25,910 nt of DNA from Chara braunii (GCA_003427395.1 BFEA01000252.1:1792421-1818330), one strand, 5' to 3'; numbered from the stretch's first letter, positions 1 to 11,088 are shown. A program made the numbers and translations. Notes: generated from the letters alone by a model not told the origin.

Positions 1-70
<70 letters not shown>
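1..70. repeat. (GA)n microsatellite at window edge
   Basis: Uninterrupted GA dinucleotides from the first base to 70. The array probably continues beyond the left edge of the window. Confidence 0.97.
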
Positions 71-73
<3 letters not shown>

Positions 74-542
74 GATTCTCTCTCATAGTGAGCGATAGAC
101 ATGCAGTTCCGTTAGTTTACGAAGAAAACTGAAGTCCCTTTCTTCCACTGAGCATTCTCATATCATTCATTATTTGTTGAATACTCCAACAAGAGGTCAA
201 AGAAAACAAACCCATTGTTCTGTGATCTCATGTTGGCGGGAATCGGCAAGCATCGTTTCCAATCGCCACTCCCAATTCTGAAAGGTCGTGGTTTTTCAAG
301 TATCCCACGAAGCTTTTGTGCCACATGTGGAGCTACTACACAGCCTGATCGTGCTCAGTCGCTTCGACTGACACTGGCCAGCATCAACAACCCCCCCACG
401 CCCCCAGATGCTCTCTGAACACTGCACCCACCAAACCCACCCATTCCCCTCCATATCACCTACCTAACCTATTACCAACCACCCTTCCTATGATTACTCT
501 ATGTCTACATTCTCTTCTACCCCCTCTGCCCATCGTCATGTC

Positions 543-600
<58 letters not shown>

Positions 601-1247
601 TGGCAATTGTTGTCTTGTCACTGTTCCCCTAAAACAATGCTTGTCCTGGAAGAATACAACGAAGTATCAGTCCATCAGCTAATCGTTTGCCCAGCAGATT
701 GTGAGGATAATGCACTTGTAAGCATTCAGCCCTCGCTCTCAATAGACACATGAACCCTTTTCTTCCCGCAGCATATAACACACACACACACACACCCTTC
801 CCCCGACCCCAACCTCACACCCCACCCACCCCACACACCCTCCTCACCCCTCCTTCCCTTGCAGAGCCGCAGTCCTTTCCCCTCCTCTGGCTTCAACACT
901 GTGCCCCTCCTTTCAACATATAGACCACGTTCGCTTTGCAGAGCACCACTTCTAGCACCTTTACCTATTGCATGTATCAGACTAAAATATGAGATCTCTC
1001 GCGGGAGTCTCACCAACTTCAGAACACAAAGTGGCCCATAACCTAAAACAGCAGATCCCCCCACACCCATAACCTACCCGACCACAACCAAACCTTAACC
1101 GTACAGGCAAACTCGTATTCCCTGTTCACCAGCTGTGTGTTCGAACAAACTGCCTGCCCTCTCTCATCCGTTCGATTTTTCTAAAAATCACAACAATACA
1201 TTTATGCGTTCAGACTGCTACATCCAAACTAAAGAACACCATTAAAA

Positions 1248-1249
<2 letters not shown>
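71..1249. other. Noncoding stretch with small repeats
   Basis: I see no recognisable gene. The stretch holds the (CTG)18 array, a short (CA)n run at 778-795 and pyrimidine-rich sequence around 780-920. The short open frames have no recognisable domain, and several are made of repeat sequence. Confidence 0.6.
544..597 (+). repeat. (CTG)18 trinucleotide repeat
   Basis: Eighteen uninterrupted CTG units. The open frame across it would encode poly-leucine and has no other protein-like sequence, so I treat it as a noncoding microsatellite. Confidence 0.95.

Positions 1250-1303
<54 letters not shown>
1250..1303 (+). repeat. 54-nt poly(A) tract
   Basis: A pure A tract of 54 bases. The flanks (ATTAAAAAT before, GGGGGAAG after) show no retrocopy or recognisable gene, so a retroposon tail cannot be assigned. 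A second A tract of 22 nt lies at 1690-1711. Confidence 0.9.
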
Positions 1304-1306
<3 letters not shown>

Positions 1307-1441
1307 GGAAGCACAACAGAAAAAACTACTTTGACAAAGTTTGTATCGCCAATCATTCTGCAAACATTTGTGTCCGATGCACCCTCTATCATTCAGCAAA
1401 CTCAACTGACAACATGGCGTTGCACGAAAGCAGGAGAATTG

Positions 1442-1558
1442 AGGGCATACCCACACTAGCACTAAATGGATCTAATCACATTTACGGACAGACCTGGATG
1501 CATCTGACCCGCAATTACGTCCAGAAATAAGTAAAAAGTCCTAGTGTGAGTATGCCCT
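1442..1558. mobile_element. Small terminal-inverted-repeat element (MITE-like, 117 bp)
   Basis: The left end AGGGCATACCCACACTAG (1442-1459) is the reverse complement, with one mismatch, of the right end CTAGTGTGAGTATGCCCT (1541-1558). The interior of about 80 bp has no coding capacity. I could not identify a convincing target-site duplication, so the superfamily is unassigned. A degenerate relative may lie at 18324-18401, which also starts AGGGCATG. Confidence 0.6.
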
Positions 1559-1689
1559 AAGGAGGTATTTGCTACGCACAAACAGGAGGTACAGTCGTCG
1601 GTCTACATTCATCGCAAACAACCACCCATGAAAGGCTTTCATTGAGAGCTGTTAACAAGATGATGAATACAAGAGCACAAGTGCTCAAG

Positions 1690-1711
1690 AAAAAAAAAAA
1701 AAAAAAAAAAA
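1690..1711 (+). repeat. 22-nt poly(A) tract
   Basis: Uninterrupted A tract in noncoding sequence. Confidence 0.9.
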
Positions 1712-2529
1712 TGTTCCGTTCCTGACGTGATGACCATGGAACTAAGTCAAGGTAACCCAAATACAAATATAGAAGTTAGAACTTAAACACAACCTGCTGT
1801 CAGCATTCAACAATGTGAAGCTGCATTATACAACTCATCTCTCAGGCAAGAATGGGTACTCGATTTCGCTGCCTCCTCTCCGTAACTGTCCCCTCTCCAT
1901 CACAGTCCCCTCTCCATAACAGTCCCTTGGAAATCTGGATCACCCCTCCCTGCCCCTTCCCTCCCTGCCCCTCCCCCTCCCTCCTCCTCTGTTCACCCTC
2001 TCCTCCAGCTTACCTCCCCCCCTCCAAACCCCTGCTTCCCTTAACCCCAGCTCAACCTCTCTGTCAGTCCTACCATATCCTGTCGTAGCCCCCACTTTCA
2101 AGGAGCACGAACATGAAATGAAGTCGTCGAACATTCCATGACTGAGCTGCAAACTGCAGTTTTTCCGTGACGAGAAACCGGAGTCAACCGATCGCGGTTA
2201 GGTCAATAACCGAGTTCTATTCATCTGCCAAACTACCACCCTCTTCATTTAATCATTCTCTCTAAATGTATAGGTACGATACTTTGTGGTGTACATAAAA
2301 TGAAACCAGTCAAATGCTAGCGGCATAATCTCACAAATGTGGCATATGCATGTCTCCGGAATAAGCGAACAATCAAAGGGAGAGGAAGAATCAATCAACA
2401 GAGTGAAGGCTTCTGTCATCGTGAGCTCAACAGAAAATAGACACACCGACCAAAGGCTTGAGAGTGCATGCAGGCTAAGCGAAAAGAGGAAGATCACACA
2501 TGCACAAAGAGAGCGAGAGCGAGAGCGAG

Positions 2530-2535
<6 letters not shown>
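1712..2535. other. Noncoding stretch, C-rich then mixed
   Basis: No gene recognised. Bases 1870-2060 are strongly C/T-rich. From 2505 the sequence grades into interrupted GAGC/GA repeats leading to the GA array. Confidence 0.6.

Positions 2536-2599
<64 letters not shown>
2536..2599. repeat. (GA)32 microsatellite
   Basis: A pure GA array preceded by imperfect GAGAGC units from about 2508. Open frames crossing it on either strand are Arg-Glu or Ser-Leu low complexity and not protein genes. Confidence 0.95.
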
Positions 2600-2602
<3 letters not shown>

Positions 2603-2924
2603 TGACAAGGGGAGGGGAGCATTCTCAGAATACCATAACGAGTGAGAAAGGAGCAGGCTAAGGCAACAAAGCTTCGAATGATTCGGGTGAGCAACAAACA
2701 ACTGACCACAACTGCCTGTTACAGCTATGGTACTTATGCAAGGGGGATCAAGGAATGTGCTGATGCCTAGAGAAGGATGGAATGGAGGATACACATGACA
2801 ATGAGAAAAGAACTTCCTGCGGAGATGGCACAGAGGACGAAGGCAGATTACCAATTCATGAGGAAGCTAGAAGAAATTTTAACATGCTTGATAAGGGATC
2901 GAAGTGAGTCGGCAAGAAAACGAT
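2600..2924. other. Noncoding, downstream flank of VAC14
   Basis: This lies 3' of VAC14 on the minus strand and should contain its 3' UTR. I see no additional gene and no A tract next to the stop codon that would mark a retrocopy tail. Confidence 0.55.
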
Positions 2925-5243
2925 TCAATTACTAATTCGCCACGTTGGTCGAGACGCGCCCCTAACACCCCTCTCCACTAAGGAATGACCCCTGCCACGC
3001 CTATCCATCATCAGCCCCTCATCCGCCCTCTGCCCGTTCTGCATTTGCACTTCCGGCAATTGCATCTGCGCCATCCTTGCGGGCATCATGTAGATTCTAT
3101 GCTGTACCTGCGACTGCACCTGCGCTTTCAACTGTGCCTGCCGGTGTGCGCGATGCTGTGCTTGTGTGTGATCGAACTGCTTCAGCTTCTGCGCAAAGTG
3201 GATGGCTGGCAGGCCATTCGTCAAATCGGCGCCCAGCGTGCTACCGTCCTCTGGATTAGCATGAATTGCTTGCGACGACTCGTGGGAAAGCATTTGTGCA
3301 GGAGATGCTCGGCGGATCAGGGGTATGGGATGCAAAGTCACTGGAGCGGACGGTGCTGACGACTGTTCCGGGGGATGCACCGGCGGAGCACTCTGAAGAA
3401 GCATCTGGGTAGGGACGCTCTTCAGCCTGGTGCGCAGAATCTTGAACGCATTGCTTTGCTGTGGGAGGAGCATGAGAATCCCATAGAGAGTCTTCATCAA
3501 GGAAGCGTTCCTGGATGGGTCTAACAACTGTAACCTCAAGTAAGCGAATATAGGTGTCTCAAGCAACTGAACGAGCTTATCGAGCTGAACTAGAAGATTG
3601 ACATCTATGTCAGTCTCCCCAAGACTGGATATAACAGCGCTAGCGTGTGAGTAAGCCTGCGAGAGAAGGCAAACGCTTATTGTGGCAACAGGAGAATGAC
3701 ACCATGAAGGGTACAGAGTGTTAAAGAGGTCCTTGCCTTCGGTGCTGAACAAAGTCTGTTTCAGAAGTGCCCGCAAGCCAGCCAGCTCTGTTGCTGTCAA
3801 GAGGATGAGATTCAATGCCTGCACCATGATGCTCGCAAACTCCAGGTCAGCCTCTGCTTCTAGAATCTGTGCAAGTTCCCGATAAACCCTCTCTGCGTCA
3901 AGCAAAGCGCACAACCTTCGCAGTGCTAAGCTGCCGCGCCTCTCTAGCAACCCCCGTTCCTGATTGAACCGCAACATAAGAAAAACCATCAAGCGGCGGA
4001 ACTCCTGGGTATCCCTCGCGATGCATGCCTGGACCTCAAGCACCAGCATGACCACCTCATCGGAATTGTCGGACAACGACTGGAGCAAAGCGGGAAATAT
4101 CACATCCAGAAACGATAACACTTCCGTGCGATGCCTTTCCAATAACACAGCAATCCACTGCAACGCTTCCAGCCGTGTGGCTTCATGTTCGCTTTTTTCT
4201 AGTTCTTTCCGAGCAACAGTCAAGACAGCTCCAACGTCAAACCCATCGGCAGGTTCCGGTTTGAAGTCCCTCAATGCTGAATTGGTTTCGCTCGCAAAAA
4301 GCCTAATTTTATCCTCCCTGTCCGATATGCACGGCAACACGGCCCCAAGTATCTTGTCATAGTACGGCACTAACGACTCCTTGGCGAGCTTCACAAACTC
4401 CGAAATCCAGATCATGGCCGTCTGTCGTGCAAACTCGTCGTTTGACGCCGCTCTCTTCACCAGAATCTCCGCCATCCTCCCGTACTCCACCGAGGGTGCA
4501 CTCTTGATCTCCGCGAGAAACTCCGACAGCGCAGTGTCTGCCTGCTGTCGGATCTCGTGGTTGGAATCTGTCAACATATTGAACAATCCATCGAGGAAGT
4601 CCGGTAGAAAACCCAGCATATCGATCTCCGGGACGCTGTCCAAGACCGTGATCCATCCCACCAGGAATTGCCTGACGTACGGGTTGATCATACTCAGCCG
4701 TTCCCGGAGCAAGGGTATGAACTGTTCGATGCTAAATTGGTCGCTCTCGGTAACAATATCCTTGACAAGCCGATCGAGTAAATGCACCGCATTTTGGACG
4801 TTCGGATCCGTGTCGGCGGACAATTTACACAACGCATCGAAGACCTCATTGAAGAAGACGATAAAATCCCCTCGTGCAACCTTCGCGATATTGTACAGGG
4901 CCTCACACGCATAGTACCGAACACGGCTGTCCTGGTCCGCGAACGCCTTCAAAACGGGCGGCACTATCCTCTCTAAGTGCTGGTTCGTCTCCGCAGCCAA
5001 TCCCACAGTTGCCGCAGCAAGCCCGATGAGTCCGCCCTTCCTATGATTTGCGGACGAGGTTGATATCGCAAAATCATTGATCAGAACTGTAATCACGTGC
5101 GAAATCCTTTCGTGATCGTTGTTGTTTGCAAGCGTCTTCACAACGCTTTCGACCTCCAAAGCCGCATTCTTTCGTTTCTCGTACGCCTTGTCAGAGAGGT
5201 TCCGGAGAACGCCTGTACTCAACAATGATGTAACATCCGCCAT
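2925..5243 (-). CDS. VAC14: VAC14 homolog (PI(3,5)P2 regulatory complex scaffold)
   Basis: Vac14 is the HEAT-repeat scaffold that holds the PI3P 5-kinase Fab1/PIKfyve and the phosphatase Fig4/Sac3 together on endosomal and vacuolar membranes, controlling PI(3,5)P2. The protein is 772 aa when started at the Met at 5241-5243 (MADVTSLLSTGVLRNLSDKA), which matches the start of plant VAC14s. An in-frame upstream Met at 5322-5324 would add 27 unrelated residues. N-terminal HEAT repeats with the Fab1-binding region span roughly residues 65-163 (NHRKGGLIGLAAATVGLAAE, ending HLLDRLVKDIV). More HEAT repeats follow, and the Fig4-binding region is about 451-612 (LLETPIFAYLRLQLLD, GILMLLPQQSNAF). Residues 613-772 form a Pro/Gln-rich, probably disordered tail. 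The frame is intact and has no introns, which is notable because I recall land-plant VAC14 genes as multi-exon. Product call very sure; start fairly sure. Confidence 0.96.
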   Translation of the reverse strand: MADVTSLLSTGVLRNLSDKAYEKRKNAALEVESVVKTLANNNDHERISHVITVLINDFAISTSSANHRKGGLIGLAAATVGLAAETNQHLERIVPPVLKAFADQDSRVRYYACEALYNIAKVARGDFIVFFNEVFDALCKLSADTDPNVQNAVHLLDRLVKDIVTESDQFSIEQFIPLLRERLSMINPYVRQFLVGWITVLDSVPEIDMLGFLPDFLDGLFNMLTDSNHEIRQQADTALSEFLAEIKSAPSVEYGRMAEILVKRAASNDEFARQTAMIWISEFVKLAKESLVPYYDKILGAVLPCISDREDKIRLFASETNSALRDFKPEPADGFDVGAVLTVARKELEKSEHEATRLEALQWIAVLLERHRTEVLSFLDVIFPALLQSLSDNSDEVVMLVLEVQACIARDTQEFRRLMVFLMLRFNQERGLLERRGSLALRRLCALLDAERVYRELAQILEAEADLEFASIMVQALNLILLTATELAGLRALLKQTLFSTEGKDLFNTLYPSWCHSPVATISVCLLSQAYSHASAVISSLGETDIDVNLLVQLDKLVQLLETPIFAYLRLQLLDPSRNASLMKTLYGILMLLPQQSNAFKILRTRLKSVPTQMLLQSAPPVHPPEQSSAPSAPVTLHPIPLIRRASPAQMLSHESSQAIHANPEDGSTLGADLTNGLPAIHFAQKLKQFDHTQAQHRAHRQAQLKAQVQSQVQHRIYMMPARMAQMQLPEVQMQNGQRADEGLMMDRRGRGHSLVERGVRGASRPTWRISN

Positions 5244-5449
5244 ATAGGGCGATGATGACAGAACGGAAAACCAATCCCTTTCACAAAACAGCTTGGGAGA
5301 TCCTTCACCCACCAGTAGACCCACACACCCAATTTAATGAGCAGCAGCCCGTGCCAATCTCCCATAATCATTTCCAACAACACCTTCCAATGTACATATG
5401 ACTTCCCCCTGCCAACAAAGTCTCCATCTGATGCCCTCAGCCCCCTCAG

Positions 5450-5483
<34 letters not shown>
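5450..5483. repeat. 34-nt poly(C) tract upstream of VAC14
   Basis: 34 consecutive C on the plus strand, so G34 on the VAC14 coding strand, about 207-240 bp upstream of its start codon. The length may be imprecise, because such homopolymers are hard to sequence and assemble. Confidence 0.9.
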
Positions 5484-5484
<1 letters not shown>

Positions 5485-5594
5485 CCCCCACCCCGTCTTT
5501 CACAACCGAGTCACCAAAACGTTTCGCCTAGCCTTGTCACGCACTCCCGCTGCTCATCGACGTCAGTCCGAGTCCCGCAGCCCTTGCTCTCCCC

Positions 5595-5696
5595 CTCAAC
5601 CCTTCCCCTATCCCACACACTGCTCACCGCAACCCTTCCCCCTATCCCACTCCCTGCTCACCACAACCCTTTCCCCTCCACACCCTGCTCACCAAA
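5595..5696. repeat. Imperfect C-rich tandem repeat, about 34-bp unit
   Basis: Three successive imperfect units of the form CAACCCTTCCCC...CTGCTCACC. The surrounding 5330-5720 is strongly pyrimidine-rich on the plus strand. The Pro/Ser-rich open frames here are compositional. Confidence 0.65.
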
Positions 5697-7026
<1,330 letters not shown>

Positions 7027-7870
7027 AGAAATGAAGACCTGCACAGGATCCGTGTGCTGCGGGACAAAGATGTGTGGATCGCATATCCACCAAATATCCC
7101 CGTAGCAGAGCTCCCCTTTGACCCCGAGGAATGGCAGCGGGCCCCTACGGAAAAACGCAGGTCGGGGGAGAATCTAAAGTCGCATACCTTAACGGTGAAG
7201 GCTACTTACCGTCTGTTGCGACCAGAGGTGAACACAAAAGAAACGGTGAAGGCTCGATGGAGGTCTCACCACTTGAATGTAGGAACTGAGGCAATCCGCC
7301 CTATCCGATGGTTCACCGCCACAAGGTCTAGGCCAGCGAAGATGGCCTCGTTGCAGTGGCAGATAGAACATCACTGCCTGCCCACCAACGACTGGTTGAT
7401 AGATCGTGCATATCTAGAGCAGAAGGGGTGGGCGCTACCGTGGTGCAAATCGTGCCACACCATCTTCCCCTCCCGCAGAATTCCGGATACCGTAGAGCAT
7501 ATATTCATGCAGTGTCCGGGCGCTGTTCTTACATGGCGATGGCGGGATAGGATCTGGACACTGTTGGGCACTGGGTCCAACTGGCCATGGGATTGGAGGG
7601 CCATATTATCCGAGGCATGGACCTCCCCCACAGACAACACTTTTGAAAACAACAAGTTCAAGTTAGGAAGGAGAGCGGTCATGTGGACTCTCTGGAGAAA
7701 CGCTGTACCCATGCTACCGAGGGGGGCCGCATAGCTGGGGAAGAGGTGACAGACATGATAAAATAATAAATTCAACAAGAACTCATGGTACAGTGGCAAA
7801 ATGTTAAAAACCAACTTGAGCGGTTTCATTCATCAAAGGACATAACACAAGCAATTCATCAATTCTCTAG
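7027..7870 (+). pseudogene. LINE retrotransposon ORF2 C-terminal relic (zinc-binding RVT region)
   Basis: This is a degenerate 3' portion of a non-LTR retrotransposon polyprotein. The open frame from 7027 to 7734 carries the C-terminal zinc-binding region typical of plant LINE reverse transcriptases: W-C-x2-C at 7441-7455 (WCKSC) followed by EHIFMQCP at 7495-7518, giving C-x2-C...H-x4-C. A W/R-rich segment follows. After the frame's TAG, the reading continues one frame over as RIAGEEVTDMIK, two stops, then QQELMVQWQNVKNQLERF and about 20 more plausible residues to about 7870, so there is at least one frameshift plus stops. The reverse transcriptase and endonuclease domains are absent. It is 5'-truncated, as is usual for LINE copies. 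There is no ATG start in the frame. Family unassigned. Confidence 0.8.
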
Positions 7871-8374
7871 GGACGGGTTGGGCAGTGAAGACAGGGGCTG
7901 GATCGCATCTGTCTGATGGGATGGCAGGCCCGCCCGCCCAGGAGAGTAACCAGGAGGAATTCAGGAGGGACTACCGTATTTGCTTCAGAGACTGGACTAC
8001 ATTGGGCCAGGAGATCCCGCTGCGACCATCCACAGAATTTCCCGACCCCTTCCCACCCCACCAGCTGGCAATGGTCGATATGGAATGGTGAGGAGCAGAG
8101 TGAGCATGACCACAGGGAAGACCACATGCTGAGGGGACCAAGTAAGGAAACAGCGGGTCAACGAACAGGACACCGAAGGTATCGGCAGGTATTCAGAAGA
8201 AGTAGGAAGTAGCCGCCAGGGAAACATGAGTGATCTGGTGGTCTGGTGCACACTGAAGAGGCGGCGCCCTGAAGTGTACTGTTGTCCAAAACACTTATCA
8301 TTAACCCTGCACAGTTCATCCCCTGGAAACAGGGCAATCAATGCTGGCAGGCGGTCGGATGTACAATGGGACGC
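7871..8374. other. Possible LINE 3' tail, otherwise unassigned
   Basis: The LINE-like reading weakens after about 7870. The segment may be the element's 3' untranslated tail, but there is no poly(A) end or target duplication that I can define. Confidence 0.35.
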
Positions 8375-8427
8375 TGGACCGCTTTCCAGCAGGTGCTGCT
8401 CCCCACCAATAGACCGGAGCACGCAGG
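8375..8427 (+). repeat. Dispersed repeat, copy 1
   Basis: About 53 bp around the shared core TTTCCAGCAGGTG and GCTCCCCACCAATAGA, found again in the same orientation at about 10240-10292. Family unknown; it could be a SINE fragment. Confidence 0.65.
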
Positions 8428-8474
8428 TCTCTTGCTAGGAGGGGGTGCTCTGATCACCTCTCCTAGCAAAGACA
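8427..8474. repeat. Inverted repeat / hairpin
   Basis: TTGCTAGGAG (8432-8441) pairs perfectly with CTCCTAGCAA (8460-8469). The stem can be extended outward by GTCT/AGAC across a one-base bulge. Function unknown. Confidence 0.6.
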
Positions 8475-8742
8475 CTGGGGTATTAAGTTTGCGGGGGGGG
8501 GAAGAAGGGAAAGGAGTGTTTCAAAGAGAACGGGACAGGACAGTACAAAGTGCAAGATGAAAGATGGAACCACCACACAGGATAGACTAGCTGATGAGCA
8601 GGCGGGAAGAATAGGTAATAAATCCAATCACACACATCATGTGGGGCACGGCGAGAAATCCGCAAACGAGATTTCGGAAAATATAAACACCGTGAATTGG
8701 TAAGTGGCCATAAGACATAGCGAGTGAGCTAGCTAAACAAAC

Positions 8743-8760
8743 AAAAAAAAAAAAAAAAAA
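8743..8760 (+). repeat. Poly(A) tract followed by GAAA repeats
   Basis: About 18 A, then (GAAA)n to about 8774. GGAGA-type repeats follow at 8816-8840. Confidence 0.8.
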
Positions 8761-8774
8761 AGAAAGAAAGAAAG

Positions 8775-9350
8775 ATCCCGTATCAGGTGACAAGAAGGGA
8801 CGTGCAAGATGGACGGAGAGGAGAGGAGAGGAGAGGAGCTCAGAGGAAAAAGTCAACGTAGACAAGAGAGAAAAGGGATTGCAAGAACGCTGGCATATGA
8901 AGACAGGCAAGTGCATACTATACAGATATTACGGAAGAAGAGCAGCGACGTCTTCCCTGGAAACAGGAATCAGAGAAATGCATGATTCATCAGATGCAAT
9001 GAATTAGGTGAAACACAATCGGGAGAGCAACAAAGAACGAATCTTCCCTGTAGGACGCAATTCGTTCTGGATGTCAACAGGAACTGCATTCCACCAACCA
9101 ACCCACTTTGTACTTGCAAAGTTTGCACCTCCTCCGGAAACCGCAAGAGATACAAATCAATGTCTTTAGACTCCTTTCAGAGTCATGAAGAAGGGGGATA
9201 CAAATTTACAGAACAAACAACACAGAAAGGTTTGCATGCGTTCTTAACCTCGTGTTTGTACTTTGGTTGCTACTGTTTTCCAAAAAGAATCTCCTTGGGC
9301 TCCCCAAGGACTACAGAGCCAGAAAGTTCATAGCATGGTTTGCGCAAAAC
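8775..9350. other. Noncoding stretch
   Basis: No gene or RNA recognised. Contains short AGGAG repeats near 8816-8840. Confidence 0.5.
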
Positions 9351-9526
9351 TTCCCAGCTAAAGCTGAAAGTGATACTGCTGTTCGGTGGGGCTGAGGAAC
9401 CATACGCGTTCAGTTTGCGATGGAGCAGGGAGAGGAAGTTCCCAGCAAAAGCTGAAAGTGATACTGCTGTTCGGCGAGGATGAGCAACCATACGCATTCA
9501 GTTTGCGATGGAGCGGGGAGAGGAAA
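9351..9526. repeat. Two 88-bp tandem copies
   Basis: Unit 1 (9351-9438) and unit 2 (9439-9526) both run from TTCCCAGC to GGGAGAGGAA with few differences, sharing GCTGAAAGTGATACTGCTGT. The second copy runs directly into poly(G). The reading frame is not maintained between copies (88 is not a multiple of 3). Confidence 0.9.
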
Positions 9527-9552
9527 GGGGGGGGGGGGGGGGGGGGGGGGGG
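9527..9552. repeat. 26-nt poly(G) tract
   Basis: 26 consecutive G, immediately after the 88-bp duplication. The T tract at 9574-9585 follows closely. Confidence 0.9.
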
Positions 9553-9585
9553 ATGGATATCGCAGTTCGCCAGTTTTTTTTTTTT

Positions 9586-10239
9586 CACCTGATATTATCC
9601 CCTTACACAGTCCAACCTACCCTACATCCATTACTTTCTTTCGAAAGTTATTATTGGAAGCAGACGAGGGTTAAAAACCGCCAAACTGGGCACTCGCGCT
9701 TTTATGCAACCTTCAGCACCCCCCTTGCATCCAGTACCTTTTCTGCTGCATCTGTGTGCACAGCCGCAAAAGTCACAAGGCCCTTGTACTAACTAGTGGT
9801 ACAAGAGCCCGCAGAACACTCAACTACCGTAGAGCTGATAAGGTTTAAACTTCTCGACTACCACAACTATCACCGCCACCACTGGTGGCTTAACAGTCTG
9901 CAGAGTCCTCCACCGGCACTTCAAACTATCACTCTCTGATGTTACCTGCCGAACACAGAAGTCCATACGGCAGGCCATGAGTTGCAGCCTAGAAAGCAAA
10001 ATCAATCTCCAGCTGCAGTCCGCTGCAGTAAAAGATAATAACGGTCTTCACAGCCGGCTGCCACAACTGAAAATTTGTGACGACAAAGGTGGACGTTGAG
10101 CACCCACCCCAGGATTGGGAAAAACAACCGGTTGGATATAACAGACTTCTGGGAACAGTGGTTATCTAAGCAATAGAGTTGTCTATCCAAACAGACAGAA
10201 AAATAAAGGGAAAAGAAAGATGAGGTAAAAATTATTCGC
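9586..10239. other. Noncoding stretch
   Basis: No gene, RNA or transposon recognised. Confidence 0.5.
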
Positions 10240-10292
10240 TGCACCCGATTTCCAGCAGGTGATGCTCCCCACCAATAGATGGAGCCTCGCCC
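10240..10292 (+). repeat. Dispersed repeat, copy 2
   Basis: Second copy of the 53-bp repeat seen at 8375-8427, with the same orientation and about 85% similarity by eye. A 29-nt A tract (10355-10383) lies about 60 bp downstream, which would fit a retroposon tail. Confidence 0.65.
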
Positions 10293-10354
10293 CCGGTGCA
10301 AGTACTGTGTCTGCTCTTACCAGAGCTACCAGCACGGGAAGGTACGTTATGGGG

Positions 10355-10383
10355 AAAAAAAAAAAAAAAAAAAAAAAAAAAAA
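10355..10383 (+). repeat. 29-nt poly(A) tract
   Basis: Uninterrupted A tract. Confidence 0.9.
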
Positions 10384-11088
10384 CGTAGAAAGGAATACAG
10401 CTAGGCTCAATAGTAAAACCCTGCCCTGGGCATCCTGAACAGAAGGCGTGTTGACATATGCGTATTATGATTTATCTCAGTCGCACATGATCACAGAGAT
10501 CATCCCTACACCTACACTCTATCACTAGCTTGTCCGTAACGATATCCGAAAGCCAATCATGCCTTGAAGGAAGCAATCAATGCTATTATTAGCTCACGAG
10601 TCGAGACACGTGGTGGTGCCAGATAGCTCTACAGCTGGGTCTTACTGTCTAGCTGCTGGTACTCCGTGACGGAGACACGAGGGCGGTCGTTACACTATTC
10701 ATGAAGGACGCTACTGATGGAACACAATTTTTGCGCTAATTGAAATGAATGTCAAACCTCATTTCAATGAGGCCTTCCTCCTTTGTGTCGCCACAACGTT
10801 CGGATTACATCATCATCCCAAGAAGGGATGTAAAGATTGTAAAGATTATCTATCTGAATGTTCAGATGGGTGAGAGGAGTGATTAAGATTTTGCCAGGGG
10901 TGGAGCAGCCAGTAAGTTTGCCCAGCAGCCCGCGGGTAGAGCGGTTTAAAGGGCGGTGCCTTAGTGTGATTCTGTTATTTTAATATTTTCTTTTTTTATC
11001 TCCGATTTTGTGAGGAATTCTGATGTGACCCTTGCCCAAAAGTCGTTTGTATTGGAAGTTTCTTTTTCACCCCCCGGAAGTTTTTGAC
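10384..11088. other. Noncoding stretch with a short hairpin
   Basis: No gene recognised. TTGAAATGA (10740-10748) and TCATTTCAA (10759-10767) form a 9-bp stem. Confidence 0.5.

Noticed and set aside
2249-2854. 201-codon minus-strand open frame
   Set aside because: It is built around the GA array (poly Ser-Leu) with no domain.
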